Made by a program: the position numbers and the translations under genes. From Apostichopus parvimensis (lineage: Eukaryota > Echinodermata > Holothuroidea > Aspidochirotida > Stichopodidae), in contig KN884928.1 of NCBI GenBank assembly GCA_000934455.1, forward strand, positions 9,384 to 40,520: a stretch of DNA of 31,137 nt, given 5' to 3'. The stretch's first letter is position 1; the number at the start of each line of letters is the position of its first letter. This document shows positions 1 through 12,038 of the stretch, piece after piece. Below the pieces are notes generated by a model, which was not told where the DNA came from, searched no databases, and worked only from the letters and a program-made list of their open reading frames with translations.

Positions 1-571
1 CTTTTGGGTGAACGTTAATATGTGTTGCTTATCATGCTAGCAATGTCTTTAGAGTTATTCTGGGTTTTTTAAAGATGTGCTATGTGTTTGGAATAATCCT
101 CTAAGGCCTAATCCATGGTTAGTTGGGTTCTAGATCCCAGGCTTAAATTTTCAGCTTATTCCATTATTTCCCCAAAATTCTAGAAATCGACCAAGGTTGT
201 AAAATAGTAGAGAAACCATGGATGATATCCAGCACCACCTGTCATGCATTTGAAGAGAAACTGAGTCAAATGAGAGATGATATGGTCATGCACAGATAAC
301 AATATAGTTCCCTGGTTGCCAAGCACCTCGTGGGCGGTGGCTAACCATGCCTCTATTCACAACGACGTTCACAACCTTTGCAAGGTGCAAACTGACCCAT
401 GCTAGCAACTAAAATCCTGCGTATTAACGTAAACAATGCACGTGTAGAGAAATTAGTCTGGAGGGATATCTTTAGTTCATAAATGAAAAGTTCTGATGAA
501 TGAAGTATCCCTGCCATCTTGTCAGGATTTCACAAAGCATCATTACAATGATGGTATACAGTTCTACTCAC
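1..571 (-). other. TBC1D15 intron after exon 5, continuing out of the window
   Basis: No further exon is visible. The expected next block, a DPYTATMxGFSKVTN-like motif, does not occur on the minus strand here. The sequence is AT-rich with no clear repeat. Confidence 0.6.
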
Positions 572-683
572 CGAGACATAGTTACCGCTGGTTTCTGACA
601 GAATCTGTAATTCAGAGAACGACGTAGAAAGAGCATCTGTGTTCTTAGGATGGACGTTGAGTAAATCCCTGTCGGTGGGTGAT
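572..683 (-). CDS. TBC1D15: TBC1D15 exon 5
   Basis: Acceptor ccatgcag is followed by 112 nt that complete R152, then encode SPTDRDLLNVHPKNTDALST and SFSELQILSETSGNYVS. The donor is gtgagt, phase 0. It aligns with human SPQDKRTLLVNCQNKSLSQSFENL. A nearer gt at GCG/gtaact was set aside because gtgagt is the better donor and keeps a length that fits the family. Confidence 0.88.
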
Positions 684-3600
684 CTGCATGGAATGGAAGA
701 CGACCGAGAAATGTAATTAATCATTAATGTGTAGACTAATTAACATGCAGTTAATTACCGAGGTGGAAAGGCTCTTTGACGATTGTGAACCTCAGACTGA
801 CAAATGTGACTAGGGTAGGGGGAAGCAGTCAAGTCATAAGAGGACCACTCTGCCTTTTCTGTATAGAAAGTCTGAGAACTACATCCTTGCATAATGGGTC
901 AGGTTGGGAGTTTGAAAAGGGGAGATTGGAGAATAGCAACAAAGGGGGGATGTTGGAGACTGGAGAATCAAAATAATCCAAATTTTAGTCATTTTGCAAG
1001 AAGGAAGTTCCAGACTTTCTGAAAGAATGAGATGAGAGGTCTTCTATGTATGTACAGTTTCTGCTTCCTAACATACTCCACGGTCAGAGAAAGAACAATT
1101 CTTGAATCATCTTGGTGAGCAATACAGAGAACAATCCAAAGTAAACACAAAACTACGAGAATCAGAACAGGGTCATTTTAGGTTAGCTCAACAGCCTCAA
1201 TATAGAATGACATACAAGCTGTCCTAAAGTTTTCTAAAAGCATGTGTACTGAAAATTAACTTTTCAGTGGTATGTTATTATAAAACACTAAAACAAAAAC
1301 ATTACACCAAAACAAGGAAAGTTGTTCCCCAGAGAAACACTTAAAAATAATGCCATTCACTCCTCTCCCACTCCAGTTTGCCAAAACCATCCTCACTGCC
1401 ACCAATTTTACATGTAAACTATGCACCCTTGGGTTGTCTGCACCCTGCAGTGGAAATCTGGTTTTCCCAGAGATGATGTTGGTGCCACTCTCTGCTAACA
1501 TGCACAATATCATTGTTCAGACTTGCTCAAATTTGAACCTCTTCATTCAACACCCATGTTGCACCCCAACCTATGAGAGAAGCATCAGTTTCGAGAATAA
1601 AACCCACTTTTGGGACAATCATTTTTTTTTTTTTAATTTTTTTATTATCATTCCATCAAGAGTCCAAACAATGTACGATGGGACAATAATATGCTTCCTT
1701 GCTCGTTAAGGTGTTTTAACCAGCATTTCCGATCCTCCTTTGACTTTGGTAAGCATTTTAACGGACACAGTGCCCGAACCCACTTTTAGGTAACCCGTTA
1801 CCAGAATACCCACAAGACTTTTTACATTGACGATTCAAGGTACCTGGATACTGTTACATATTTCCGGATCATGGAGATCAGCTCCCGACTTCCCCCCTCG
1901 TGAAAGTGAAGCGGAGGCATATCTTCGTCGTCCGTCATTCTGAATACCAAGTAGGCCCACCCTAAATTTGGAGTCGACATTCTTATGCTACGGACCGCAG
2001 CCAAGTCGATTGAGAGAGAGTTTTTACTTCTGCTTTGCCCAGCTTGGTTTGCGCTTCCTTCTTCTTCTGTTAAAAAAAAATTGATTACAAAGTCATGGCA
2101 TTGCCACCCTTCAAGTATTTACTGAAAAGATATATTCATAAATTCAAAGCTTGCATCTTCAAATCCAAATTGAAGTTAACCATATCACCTAAATCTAACA
2201 GTATTACCTAAGTTGGCAGTCTGACCTTAATTAATACGAAAACATGGAAAAATTATTTGCAAACATCTTTTAATGTGTGAACTAAATTGACTTTGATCAG
2301 GCTGAAAAACCTATGACACTTATCTTGGTAGACTTTAATGTGTGAACTTTATATATTCAAAGTAAACCAAGATCATTCACAGTGTTCAAAATTGTGTAAA
2401 TTTGTGTAAATAGGGGGTAAATGTAAATTGAGGGTAAATGTAAATTTAGTGTAAATGTAAATTGTAAATGTAAATTGAGTGTAAATTTGAGGGTTCGGCT
2501 GCTAGAGGGGTTTGGTTTTCATAAATGCATTGAACCTTGGTGGTTTCATATTATTGTCTTTGTTATAATGCAGCTTCAATTGTTTTCACCAGCTGATTTT
2601 ACTAATTACCTGCGTTCCCACTGGTTGCCTGGTCTGATCTCGTATTGACCACCGTCCAATCGGGGTCAGGCTGCTCTACAGCATTTCCATGGTGAAGAGG
2701 ATTCCAAAACACATAGCAATCTTTTCCCTGGTTGAAAAGGAAATAACCAAACATGAGTTACTGGCAATTAAATTGGTAATCTTATAAAAACAAGACAAGA
2801 CGAGAGTTGTTTATAGGTTGACTTTGCCCATGAAATGAAAATGCTGGTTTGTTGTTCACTGACAAAGGATAAAACCTATTTAAGCTGAATTTGATAGAGG
2901 CATCCTTGACTGATTGACATACAGTGGAAGTTCATAATACCAGTTTTCTTAACGGAAATTTATATCTCTTTCTTCTTCTTTTTTGTCTTCAGAAAATTGG
3001 AGAATAACAGACTATTTGCAAACCCTCTTGTACATGGTACAGTATAAAATCCATTGCAATCTATTCTGTGTTCCATCCAAAAATCAATTCTCTTAGTTCT
3101 ATATGTACAGTAGGACCAGACATGCACACCTGTGGGCAAGATTGTTCATTAAAAATTCAGGAAAAGCAAGAATTAGATTTTGACGTGTCAGTATACTAAA
3201 ACATACACTGTTCTGAAATGGGTCATGTTGTAGCACGGATAGAACCGCATACCACACGACATACAACCATGTTGCCTTATACCAGCAAAATACATGCTAT
3301 ATATAGCATCATTTCCATGGTATCATCTACAATCCATGAATCCATGGTACAAATTTTAACCCTCTCTCTGAACTTTTCTTTAATCGTAATTTTTTACTAA
3401 AGCATGCTGAGGATATTGAATCCTATCCATCAAATATGTCCCAAAAAGTGATTTAACCGGGATCTACATCGGGACCAGGATCTACATCGGTACCAGGCCC
3501 ATCACATGGTCTCTCTTTTTGCAAGTACTATTCAGCCGACATGTAACTTGCACTTTCTTCTTTTATATTATAATAACTTTCAATCAACTCAAACAAAACA

Positions 3601-6600
3601 AAACAAAACAAACAGACAGACAGGCAGGCAAGTTTCCCTTCCCAACAACCATTTCCATTCTTCCTCCAAACACAAGGGATACATACAGTACTTATTAGTA
3701 TGAATTACTATATGAATTAATTATTTATATGCATTAATTATATTTTAACTTTACCTGTAAAACCAGCTGTACCTTCCCTGCTAGCAACACATCCTCACTT
3801 TCTGCTTTTGCTGTATGGATAAAAACTCCAGAAACTTCAAACACATTCTGCAACAAAAAATTGATGGAATCGCTACAGTTTTATGGAAAAAACTTAACAA
3901 AGAAAGATATGAAATTTTAAAAAGTCAGAGACTACCTTAAATTTTCAAAAAAGTCAGTATTTTTTGTCATGATTACATTTCACGACTTGGTTAAAAAATT
4001 TGGGCGAATAACATACTTAGTTCAAGTGAAACAGAACTTCTTTTCATACATCCTGTAGAATTCTAGTGCCAGATAATGGCTAGCCACCTATACCAATGTA
4101 CATCTGCTACTACTTTAAACGTTCCCGCCACCCGCACAAAACAGTTTGGCAACCGTTGTTTTTCTGTAACTGGGGCCAGGCTGTGGAACGACTTGCCGTC
4201 TTCGGTTGCTAATCAATCCACATTTCTCTCTTTCAAAAAAGCTCTGAAGACAGTTCTCTTTAATAAGGCTTGTAAGTAATCCTCTCTTTTCCTTTTTCTG
4301 TCTTGTTGCTGTTTTTGTTCATTTGTATGTTTTATTTTTTCCTTGTAAAGCGTAATAGAATATCGTTTTACTTATGGCGCTATATAAATGCCTTTTATAT
4401 ATATATGTACAGTAAGATAGAGATCTTTGTTACTAAAACCTGCAGTGTTTTTAATAGGCTTATACTGTCAGTAAGACACATGAACCCTTTTTTATTTTCT
4501 AAACAATTTGCAAAGACTCAAATACTGGAAACAATCTGGAAAGCCTAAAATCGTAGTAACTTCATTTTATATGCACAAACCCTAGCTCAAGTGTACTGTG
4601 AAATTCCTTCAACTTATAGTCAAATTTAATTGCATGAATATTTCGGCTAAGGGTATGAAAACTATTAGATTTGTGTCTACCACCAAAGTGCTCCAAAGGT
4701 TCCCTCCGAAAATGTTTCAAAATATTGCATTTATTCACATGAAAAGGACTCTCTATCAAACAAATGCAAGATCCACATTATCAAAACTGTAGTAAAAGGG
4801 TATAGGTACTATATATAATGCATTTATCACATCAGGGCCCCAAATAATTTTTTTTGGTGACGAGGGCTCTTTTCAGCACAAGCAGATTTTTTACGAAGGC
4901 TGTTTTACTAATGACGGGGGCTCTTTTTGGTGTTGCGAGGGCTGTTTCTCCTGTATAAATTGTAGCTACAAATTGATTAAATTTTACAACATTTTATCGG
5001 TAAAATTTAGTGTTTGCACGGGTTACCCGAATCCTACGCAAAGTGTGATTTTTTTCATTTTTGTGTTTTTGGCAAACCGACGGTTAGGCAGATTTCCCAT
5101 TGACTTAGTGTGGTGTTAGGCTACCATGTGGTCGAAGATAACAGCAATAACGAAGGTACCCGCCTGACCCGACACTCCCCGGTTCCTAATCTATTACCCA
5201 AATCCTACGCAAAGTGTGATTTAAAAAAAAAATGCAAACCGATGGTTAGGCAGATTTCCCATTGACTTAGTGTGGTGTTAGGCTAACATGTGGTCGAAAA
5301 TAACAGCAATAACGAAAGTATTCCATGGATATCTTATAACTGCGTCACAATTTCAGCTACTAAACAGATGGTTAGGCTTAGCTAGATTTCCCATTGACTG
5401 AGTGTGGTGTTAGGCTACCATGTGGAAGATATTATTTATTCATTGGTTTATTTCATAGAAGGAAAGGCTGACAAGGAATTTCACGAGATGTTTATGGATT
5501 ATACGGGATAACTAAAAAATAATAATCGCTAGTGGCTTTTTACTAATCGTTTATTCCAAATGCGATCAAATTGCGCGAATCGTGCGGCTAATGCGAACCC
5601 TGGGCCTGCATAATAGATAGTAGTAGTAACAACTGTTTAAGAGCTAAATTTAAGAGCTAAATATTTATATGGTCTGATCCAATAGACGTGGAGAGCAAGC
5701 ATAAGCAGCGGCAGCAGTGCGATGTTAGTAGTAATGTTAATTATATGAAGTTAATGAAAGAAACAAAAGCAAATAGAAATTATTGAGTAAGGTATTATAC
5801 CTTATCTTACACCTGCGTATTTGAACATGAAAACATTGTCAGTAGAGAAGATAATTCATTTATTATAGAATCCAATATGTAATTTCTTGAAAATCGTGAT
5901 ACACGAAGTAAAACAAATTTTTTCCGGGTACCCGGATACCCACCTAGCTGGCAGAAAAAAGTACACGGGTGTGCGAAAATGATCACGCGACGAACCGATA
6001 TATTTTTAGCTAGCTAGGTGGTGTCTGAGCGAACGTAGAAACCAAGCTGTTATATTATAACAAAAGGATTGGCAGTCAGAGTTTTTTCAGTGATTTATTT
6101 CACATTATTGTATCTTTCTAAATGTGCGGCGCCCGTTGACTGTACAGTACATGAGCAGTACATGTGGAGGGCGATTTTAGCGGTATTTGCATTTTTTTTC
6201 GCCCTCATGATTTCTTTTCTGGGGCGATTTTTCAACTTCGTAGGGCGAATCGCCCTTCGCCCCCGTCTATTTTGAGCCCTGTATCACATACTGTACAGGG
6301 CTTAGAACAACATAAAAACCCTGCATAGGTCGTCCGTTGGATGACTAGCTATTTGCCCTAAGTGTTCAACACTTCGAACAAAACTTCAAAAATACATATT
6401 CTTTGAAATAAAAATCTGTCTCCCAAAACTTATAGTAGCTTGTTGGTATCGCCCTCCATTCATGTTTGAAACAACATACAAAATAAAAAGAATTTTGGTT
6501 CGTTCAGTAATGAGGGAAATCCTACACTTTAGCTGAACATGCATACTGTACATATGCACTAATGGCTACGTACAGTACCGTATACATTGTACACTACAGA

Positions 6601-7781
6601 GTACAGACCCTGGTGGATGTGACCACACTTGCATTCTACCTCACAGCCGCACACATGTATGACAAGATAGCTGGAGTACAACGTGTATGCAGTACTATAC
6701 TAGTATACTGTGCATGTGGGCATACCGCATGCTCATTTATGTTGCTGCAATGTACGTGCTTTATACCCTGGGCCTACCCTCTGGAAATGATCGGAAACGA
6801 TTATAGAAATAATTTTTCACTACCAGAGAATTCCCGCTACCCAACATGATTAGTCATGAACAGTGTCAAACACCACATAAAATGTCCCTAACTCTACACT
6901 CTCCATATGACTAGTCACTAAGAGCAGGCTTAAGCCTCAGGACGATTGACTAAGGCCTGCATAGCCTAACGTTACGGTTCTCACCTACAAAACTAAATCG
7001 ATACATTTTAGTATTACTTATGCGCAAGGCGTGCCATTTTAAAAATCCAAGTGATTTCATTTGGACAACCAACAAAATCCTTCAGACCACCAAATATGAA
7101 GACAAGTTTGCCTGAAGGACAACCTTCTTAAAATGAGCCCTGCTGTAGTACCCACATGTAGTCACCTTAACTGATCTGCATCAGTGACACGGCTTCCTTG
7201 AGCACCGTTTCTAATCTGCCACAACTTGACCAAATAAGGAGAGAGTAAACTTAATGAAATCCCTACAAGAAGCCCTCTAGATTAAGTAAATTGTAATGAC
7301 AAATGTAAAAAAGAGGAAAAAGCCCCATACCATTTGACAAAAATGTTTGGAAAAAAATCTAAAACATTTAGCAGATATAATGTAGGCCTAGGCTACAACT
7401 TACAAGTCTCACTCTCTCTACTGGAAATAATATGGTCACCTTACATTTACTGCTTTTTTTCATCATAATTACTGTAGGCATCAATAGTAGCCCAAGTTTT
7501 GAGATGTGTAACGTTATTTCATGATTCACATAACATCTCGCTTTGTTGCTGAGTTTGACCACGTAGGTTATTAATGATATAGGCCTAGGCCTACATACTA
7601 CTAGTACTAGTAGGCTATAATAGTTACTAGTTATTACTTGCTTACATATTGTATAGGCTCACCATCTGTAGACCTAGGCTAGGCCTAGGACCGTATACGC
7701 TAGGACCCATCCTAAGATTCCTAGTCTAGCTTTATCTAAGGTTGTAGTTATTTAGCTTACCAGCTTTTCCACAGAATCCAT
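572..7781 (-). CDS. TBC1D15: TBC1D15-type Rab GTPase-activating protein, 5' part only
   Basis: Four firm exons and one probable first exon splice in frame to 567 nt, about 189 residues: 7781-7761 (probable), 3847-3755, 2727-2610, 2066-1844 and 683-572. The residues match the N-terminal Rab-binding region of TBC1D15/TBC1D17/GYP7. Marks are FEVSGVFIHTA (human YEQEGVYIHSS), SLSIDLAAVRSI, LGWAYLVFRM, PPLHFHEGGSRELI and SPTDRDLLNVHPKNTDALS. The family inserts an arginine finger and glutamine finger from its TBC domain to speed GTP hydrolysis on Rabs such as Rab7, on late endosomes and mitochondria. That domain would start around residue 330 and lies beyond the left edge, so catalytic residues cannot be checked. 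TBC1D17 is an alternative, because an invertebrate gene may be the single ancestor of both. It sits 4.1 kb downstream of RAB21 on the same strand. Confidence 0.9.
684..1843 (-). other. TBC1D15 intron 4
   Basis: The flanking exons join in phase across this 1160-bp gap. It contains a T-rich tract near 1621-1650 and no other structure. A 119-codon plus-strand reading frame at 1350-1709 matches nothing I know and is low-complexity at its end. Confidence 0.7.
1844..2066 (-). CDS. TBC1D15: TBC1D15 exon 4: core of the Rab-binding domain
   Basis: This 223-nt exon runs from acceptor ttaacag to donor gtacct. It encodes a polar linker (EEEGSANQAGQSRSKN), then SLSIDLAAVRSIRM, LGWAYLVFRMTDDEDMPPLH and FHEGGSRELISMIRKYVTVS. 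It aligns with human FSLTDLKSI...MGWSYLVFCLKDD...LPALHFHQG...LIESLEKYVVL. This is the exon that identifies the family. Confidence 0.93.
2067..2609 (-). other. TBC1D15 intron 3
   Basis: A 543-bp intron. Its only structure is a GTAAAT-rich imperfect tandem repeat at 2392-2492. Confidence 0.75.
2392..2492. repeat. GTAAAT-rich short tandem repeat
   Basis: The words GTGTAAAT and GTAAATGTAAATTGAG recur about eight times in 100 bp with small insertions, a degenerate minisatellite inside TBC1D15 intron 3. Confidence 0.8.
2610..2727 (-). CDS. TBC1D15: TBC1D15 exon 3
   Basis: Acceptor caaccag is followed by 118 nt encoding GKDCYVFWNPLHHGNAVEQP then DPDWTVVNTRSDQATSGNA, and donor gtaatt in phase 1. 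The WTVVNT motif matches human EWDMVNT. The linker around it is poorly conserved, as expected in this family. Confidence 0.88.
2728..3754 (-). other. TBC1D15 intron 2
   Basis: A 1027-bp intron. It holds a short AAAAC run followed by AGAC/AGGC runs at about 3592-3630 and a duplicated GGGATCTACATCGG-type word near 3460-3495. No coding potential was recognised. Confidence 0.7.
3755..3847 (-). CDS. TBC1D15: TBC1D15 exon 2
   Basis: Acceptor ttgttgcag is followed by 31 codons starting NVFEVSGVFIHTAKAESED and ending GKVQLVLQ, then donor gtaaag. It aligns with the human segment IIYEQEGVYIHSS...GILRVLEK, the first strands of the PH-like Rab-binding domain. Both borders are phase 0. Confidence 0.9.
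4030..4406 (+). mobile_element. 3' end of an L2/CR1-like non-LTR retrotransposon, 5'-truncated
   Basis: The 67-codon frame at 4076-4279 carries FGNRCFSVTGARLWNDLP (residues 24-41) followed by FKKALKTVLF. This is the typical C-terminal tail after the reverse transcriptase of L2/CR1/Jockey-type LINEs. About 100 bp later comes GGCGCTATATAAATGCC, a common 3' end in this group, and a short TA microsatellite. The reverse transcriptase and endonuclease domains are missing, so the copy is dead. It lies in TBC1D15 intron 1, antisense to the gene. Confidence 0.85.
4076..4279 (+). pseudogene. C-terminal fragment of a LINE reverse transcriptase ORF
   Basis: A short frame with the RLWNDLPSSV motif, ending at its natural stop. 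A stop codon lies in frame just upstream at 4064-4066, and no polymerase motif (such as YADD) is present. It is a relic, not a gene. Confidence 0.85.
4833..6281. mobile_element. Non-autonomous hAT-type DNA transposon, 1449 bp, 8-bp TSD
   Basis: The ends are CAGGGCCCCAAATAA and, inverted, CAGGGCTCAAAATAG, the CAGGG start being typical of hAT terminal repeats. They are flanked by a perfect 8-bp direct repeat TATCACAT at 4825-4832 and 6282-6289, the hAT target duplication size. The left end repeats CGAGGGCT and the right end repeats AGGGCGA, probably subterminal transposase sites. Three copies of a ~171-bp unit lie inside. No transposase remains. The insertion is within TBC1D15 intron 1. Confidence 0.9.
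5023..5430. repeat. Internal ~171-bp tandem repeat of the hAT element
   Basis: Copies start near 5023, 5194 and 5365. They share TTACCC[G/A]AATCCTACGC, GGTTAGGC, ATTTCCCATTGACT and GTGTGGTGTTAGGCTA blocks. The third copy is partial. Confidence 0.85.
7383..7692. repeat. Cluster of TAGGCCTA palindromes
   Basis: TAGGCCTA occurs at 7383-7390, twice overlapping at 7580-7593 and as variants at 7609 and 7671-7691, interleaved with ACTAGTACTAGTAGG. It lies just downstream of the proposed TBC1D15 exon 1. Confidence 0.6.
7761..7781 (-). CDS. TBC1D15: TBC1D15 probable exon 1 (MDSVEKL)
   Basis: A seven-codon start exon, ATG through CTG, is followed by a good donor (gtaagc) in phase 0, as needed by the next exon, which starts AAT in phase 0. 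An in-frame TGA lies 27 nt upstream of the ATG. Its short length and position fit the first exon of the human gene, which also encodes only about ten residues. No protein similarity can be shown over seven residues, so another first exon between 3848 and 11900 remains possible. Confidence 0.5.
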
Positions 7782-10700
7782 TCTTTCAACATGCAACTGA
7801 CTGTATCAGATCTTTCTTACATATCTTATAATGTTGGACATTTAGCCACAAATGCACGATGTTTATGTATATAATGTATTTTGCACTTTACACTTTACAT
7901 TTGCACTTTACATTACTCTAAGTTATGTTGACAAAGTAGGTACGGTACAGTAAACGTAAAATTTAGAAATGACGTCACTGGTTGTTTTAGTCAGATGATC
8001 ACTGTAGACGTGATCGTGACGAGTGGTTGGCAAAATTAACAGACTTTGGATCCATTACTCACAACTTTAATAACGGAAACATATTTTCAATAAAATAAAA
8101 AAAAATGACCGAACGTTTAACAACAACGGGTTGGAAAACCAAGGAAAAAAAGCCAAATTAAGCCCGAACAAAGAAAACAAAAGAAGTTATTTTCGTAAGA
8201 CAAGTTGAAAAGTAATGCTGCGTTGCTAAAGTCGGTGTCGTCTTCGGCTTGGGTTTTCTAGGTTTTGAAATACGCCCACTACCGCTCTACAGTACGTATG
8301 CACAACACACATGACTGAACATTTTAAGGGATTGGATTCAAGTCTATTTTATCGAGGATGTCTTTAAAGTTATGAACCCGGCACAATAACATACAATAAA
8401 CAGATCTTTTGTAATGTTGTTATAGAGGTAATAACAAAAGAATTAAAAAACGGTGAAAGTAAAGAAGTAACACGACACAGTGCAAATGAAGTGGTAAAAT
8501 TTTTTTTCCTCTTTTCAAATAATCATTTTGAATATAATCTTACCACAGTCATACATACACACGTGAGGGATCTATTATTCCAAACAAGCGGGCTAGTAAA
8601 TAAGCAGACAGCGAGCATTTTACAAAATGAAACTGATGGTATTCTTTACCTTGAACACGAATCAAACGCAGTAATGCTGAGGCCCTACGTCAAGCAATTT
8701 TAAATTCTACGTCCCAAACATCATCAGTATTGGTCAAAAACTTAAGTATGGTAATATTGCAGGCCTGTCGAATTTTACTAACCTTTCCAAATTCAAATAA
8801 AACTCATGTATTATACAAACATATGCACAACTCCAGCCTAAATGTAGGCCTACTTAAGTTTGTTCGGGGGGATTAAGATTTTGGCATGTGAAATTTGGAG
8901 ATCCCACCATACGACCAAACATGAAAAACATCAAAGTAAAAATGCCAGAAATGGTAGGTTCCATAATCAGACGATTTCCTTGGTGTCAAGGAGTAACCTG
9001 CAATGTTGAAGAACTACTGCAATGGTTCTTTCTGTAAACCTTCCAGCAATATTTGCATAACAAAAAGTTGGGCCAAAAACGGGGAATTTGAAACAAAAAA
9101 CAACTGCCATCCTTGAAATGTCCAAACTACACAGCTAATGCTAACAGGGTTATGAATCCTAGTCCAAGATTTTGCGCTTCCCAGTTACCCTATGATAGCT
9201 ACTTTGAATCAACGTCCATCTTTTATCGTATTGAGCTTACCTACTGATATAAACCTAATAGTACCGTTTCCCTTCCGATTGAAACAGCATATTAGTTCAG
9301 AGTTAAGATTTTTAAAACAAAAGAAATCGTCCTTCAAAAATTTGGTGCATTCGTAAAATGAAAAAAAGTGAAAGATGTAAAAACTGAAAGATGACACTCG
9401 TTCATCCGTGACGAATACGTCCTTTCTAAGTTACTAGAAGGAACCGGACACACTTGATTTGGAGACAGTGCTCCTTGTTTCATGTCAACTTTTTAAAACA
9501 AAAGAAAATCAACAAGACAAATTAGAGTTTGACTTCACAATTTGTTAGTTTAAATAAAAACCCATATTAGATAGGGGCCTAGATGTTATCAAATATATCA
9601 CCCATAAGAATGAAGAATAAAGCAAGTCCTTCATGAATGACAGCAAAGTTTTTGTTCACACAATTGCCAAATTCACCTGTAAATCACCTTCAAGTATTAA
9701 AAGTATGGACAGCTGTTTAACAACAAAATATAAGCCCAACTATTGACTATAAGTGCATCATTTTCTTAACCAACATCCCTCCATCAAACCATCCCCAACA
9801 TAAGTTGAAAAAATAAATACCATAGACCATATCTACTTTCATAAACTTTTATCCAACTTTTTTTAATGATACAAATTTGTGGACCAGTCATGGACACTCC
9901 AAGGATTAGACAAGTCGCATATTTAACTAACAATAAAGCCATGTTAAACCAAAATATGACAAAAATTGAAGAAAGCAATTTTTATATTGTACAATAGACG
10001 ACCCAAGTTTATGAGAAGAAAAAAAATCCAAATTTGATGAATTCTGCCCAAAGAAATCATATAAAATACTATTTTTATCATTTCATTATAATAACAACAA
10101 CAAAATGTGGTAGAATCAATGATCAGAAAACAACAAAATTATTGTCCCAAATCTTGACGGTACGCTAAAACAATTATAAACAATGACTGCTTATGCTAGT
10201 TAACTGCAATGTTAAGGGACTTCAATATGGCATAGTAGCCCAAAAAAGGTTGCTTTTGAGCAGATTTGTGGTTGACAGCACAGGAATTCCTTGCTTGTGG
10301 TTGCCATAGAAGTGGTTACCATGACACTGGTTGATCACAACTCCAGCGATTCTGTAGGCTAAATCCAGATAACCAGGCAAAATTTCAAACTATTGCAATA
10401 TCATTACGATCATCATAAAATGTTGTCAATTTTCTGTCGTTCAAACTTTTCCTCATAAGTAGAATTCAATCTTTGTTTTTGATTAAAGTTGAAGAAAAAA
10501 ATAATTCAATGCGATATTTCCAAACACACATTCCATCAATCGATAAAAGTCTAAAACAAAAGGACTTAATGGGAACTGAAAAAAAATCTTTGTCCTATTT
10601 TTTTCAAAATAAAAATCTATGTTATAATTAGAAAATACCAAAGTCAATTAAAATAAGAATAATAATAAGATGCTTGAATATCTGGGAAAAAAAGCAATAA

Positions 10701-11901
10701 ATTATCGCAGGTATCTCATATAACGGGCCAAAATCATTTTCTCGTCAATCTTTCTCTCTTGAATATTTAGAATCTAGGAAAAATACAATACTGAAGCTAA
10801 ACACTTAATAATCAAAAAAATTAGCTATGAATTAAGAATCATACATCAACTTTAATGAAAGTTTTTACATGCACTTGAAGATATCATGACAATACCCTAG
10901 AAAAGGGAGAAAAAAAAACTGTACAGTGAGCAAAATCGACAGACCTCATGGGACTGATTTAAAAGAATGTTTTCTTGTTTTCTATTGGACAACCTAGCAT
11001 CGCAGGCTTATTGGCCTACAAGCTAACTGGCTCGGTACTGGTATACAGCTGGTCCTGGACAATTAAGGATCCGAGGGTTTGACGTGGTGAAGGTGGCGAC
11101 TCGCTCTGAGTCTCGGCTAGTGCTAGTTTTGTCCATGGCACAGAAGCCACTGCTTATTTTGAGACCCCAGAACCATCCGTTCGCTCATTGTCTACGGTAG
11201 CAGGTAGTTAAGATTAACGAGGTGCAACACAAGCCAACACTAAGAGCCTTTACTCTATGTAAACAAGACTAGGTTGTCTTGTTGACAACATCTACGATCT
11301 AACATTTCTCAGACGACTGGAGTATCCTTAGAAATCAGTCCGACCTTCACTTAAGCTTAATCAATGGATCACGGTCAGCTTTATAAATTCATTACATCCA
11401 CTAGATGAAACTGCTCAGTATTTACACCTACAACCCATAGACTTTCAAATTACAGACGTCTGATATTGTACTAACTGTGAGTCAAAAGTATCGGTAACCT
11501 ACAGTAAACCTTTCATAATCTTGAGAGACAAATTTCCTGTCCCCTCCACCTCCCCCTCACCACATCAGAGATGGGTTCCAAAGGCTCATGCATCGACTTT
11601 AGCAATCCTCAAACAATCGCATGGATGATTAATTAATTATCAATAATTATTTCTCAAATTTCAATCAAAAGAACCAGACAGGTAGATGAAACCTGAGACT
11701 GTTTATACCTCCTCATCTTTCCTACAAATTTTTTTTTAATTTTTTTTTTACTACGGACAGAAAGACTCATAGCAAGCATCGTTTCTGCTCCGGGGAAACA
11801 AATACATCGATGGTTTCCCCCCGATTCAATCCAATTTTCCTTCTCGTACGACAGAAGAATTGGAATCAGACTCCAAGCCGATGATGTGTTCCTGTTACGC
11901 C
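7782..11901. other. Intergenic region between RAB21 and TBC1D15, including RAB21 3' UTR
   Basis: No exon was recognised in these 4.1 kb. No minus-strand AATAAA was found by eye. The variant ATTAAA occurs at 10851-10856 (minus) and could mark the RAB21 3' end about 1 kb past the stop, but this is a weak guess. A GCACTTTACA-type tandem word lies near 7880-7912. The promoter of TBC1D15 should lie near 7782-8300; no TATA box or clear CpG island is seen. Confidence 0.5.
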
Positions 11902-12038
11902 TTAGCAACACCCGCCCCCTCCTGAGCTCTCATTGGCTGCTTCATCGTCTACGATGGTCACGGTCTTAGACTTTCGAGCGTTGCTGCCACTGCTGGATCC
12001 GCCACCCAAGAGATCAGAGGAGCTCGATTCGAGCATAT
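11902..12038 (-). CDS. RAB21: RAB21 exon 7: hypervariable tail, di-cysteine and stop
   Basis: Acceptor cttaccag is followed by 137 nt encoding D169 (split codon), [20 protein letters not shown], then [18 protein letters not shown] and GGGGCC, then TAA. The IVDDE piece matches the conserved Rab21 tail. The two final cysteines are the expected prenylation site. As I recall, human RAB21 has a few residues after its CC; here CC is the very end. Confidence 0.95.

Larger units (their letters stand above)
3848..7760 (-). other. TBC1D15 intron 1 (if exon 1 is right)
   Basis: This 3.9-kb intron carries the LINE fragment, the hAT element, a GTACAGTAC-rich stretch (about 6540-6720) and a cluster of TAGGCCTA palindromes at its 5' end (7383-7692). 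No other coding signal was recognised. Confidence 0.5.

Noticed and set aside
572..589. Use of the earlier gt (GCG/gtaact) as the donor of TBC1D15 exon 5
   Set aside because: The gtgagt further on is a much better donor and ends the exon in phase 0 with a length matching the family.
1350..1709. 119-codon plus-strand frame, the longest in the window
   Set aside because: It lies in a TBC1D15 intron, ends in a poly-T-derived phenylalanine run and shows no domain.
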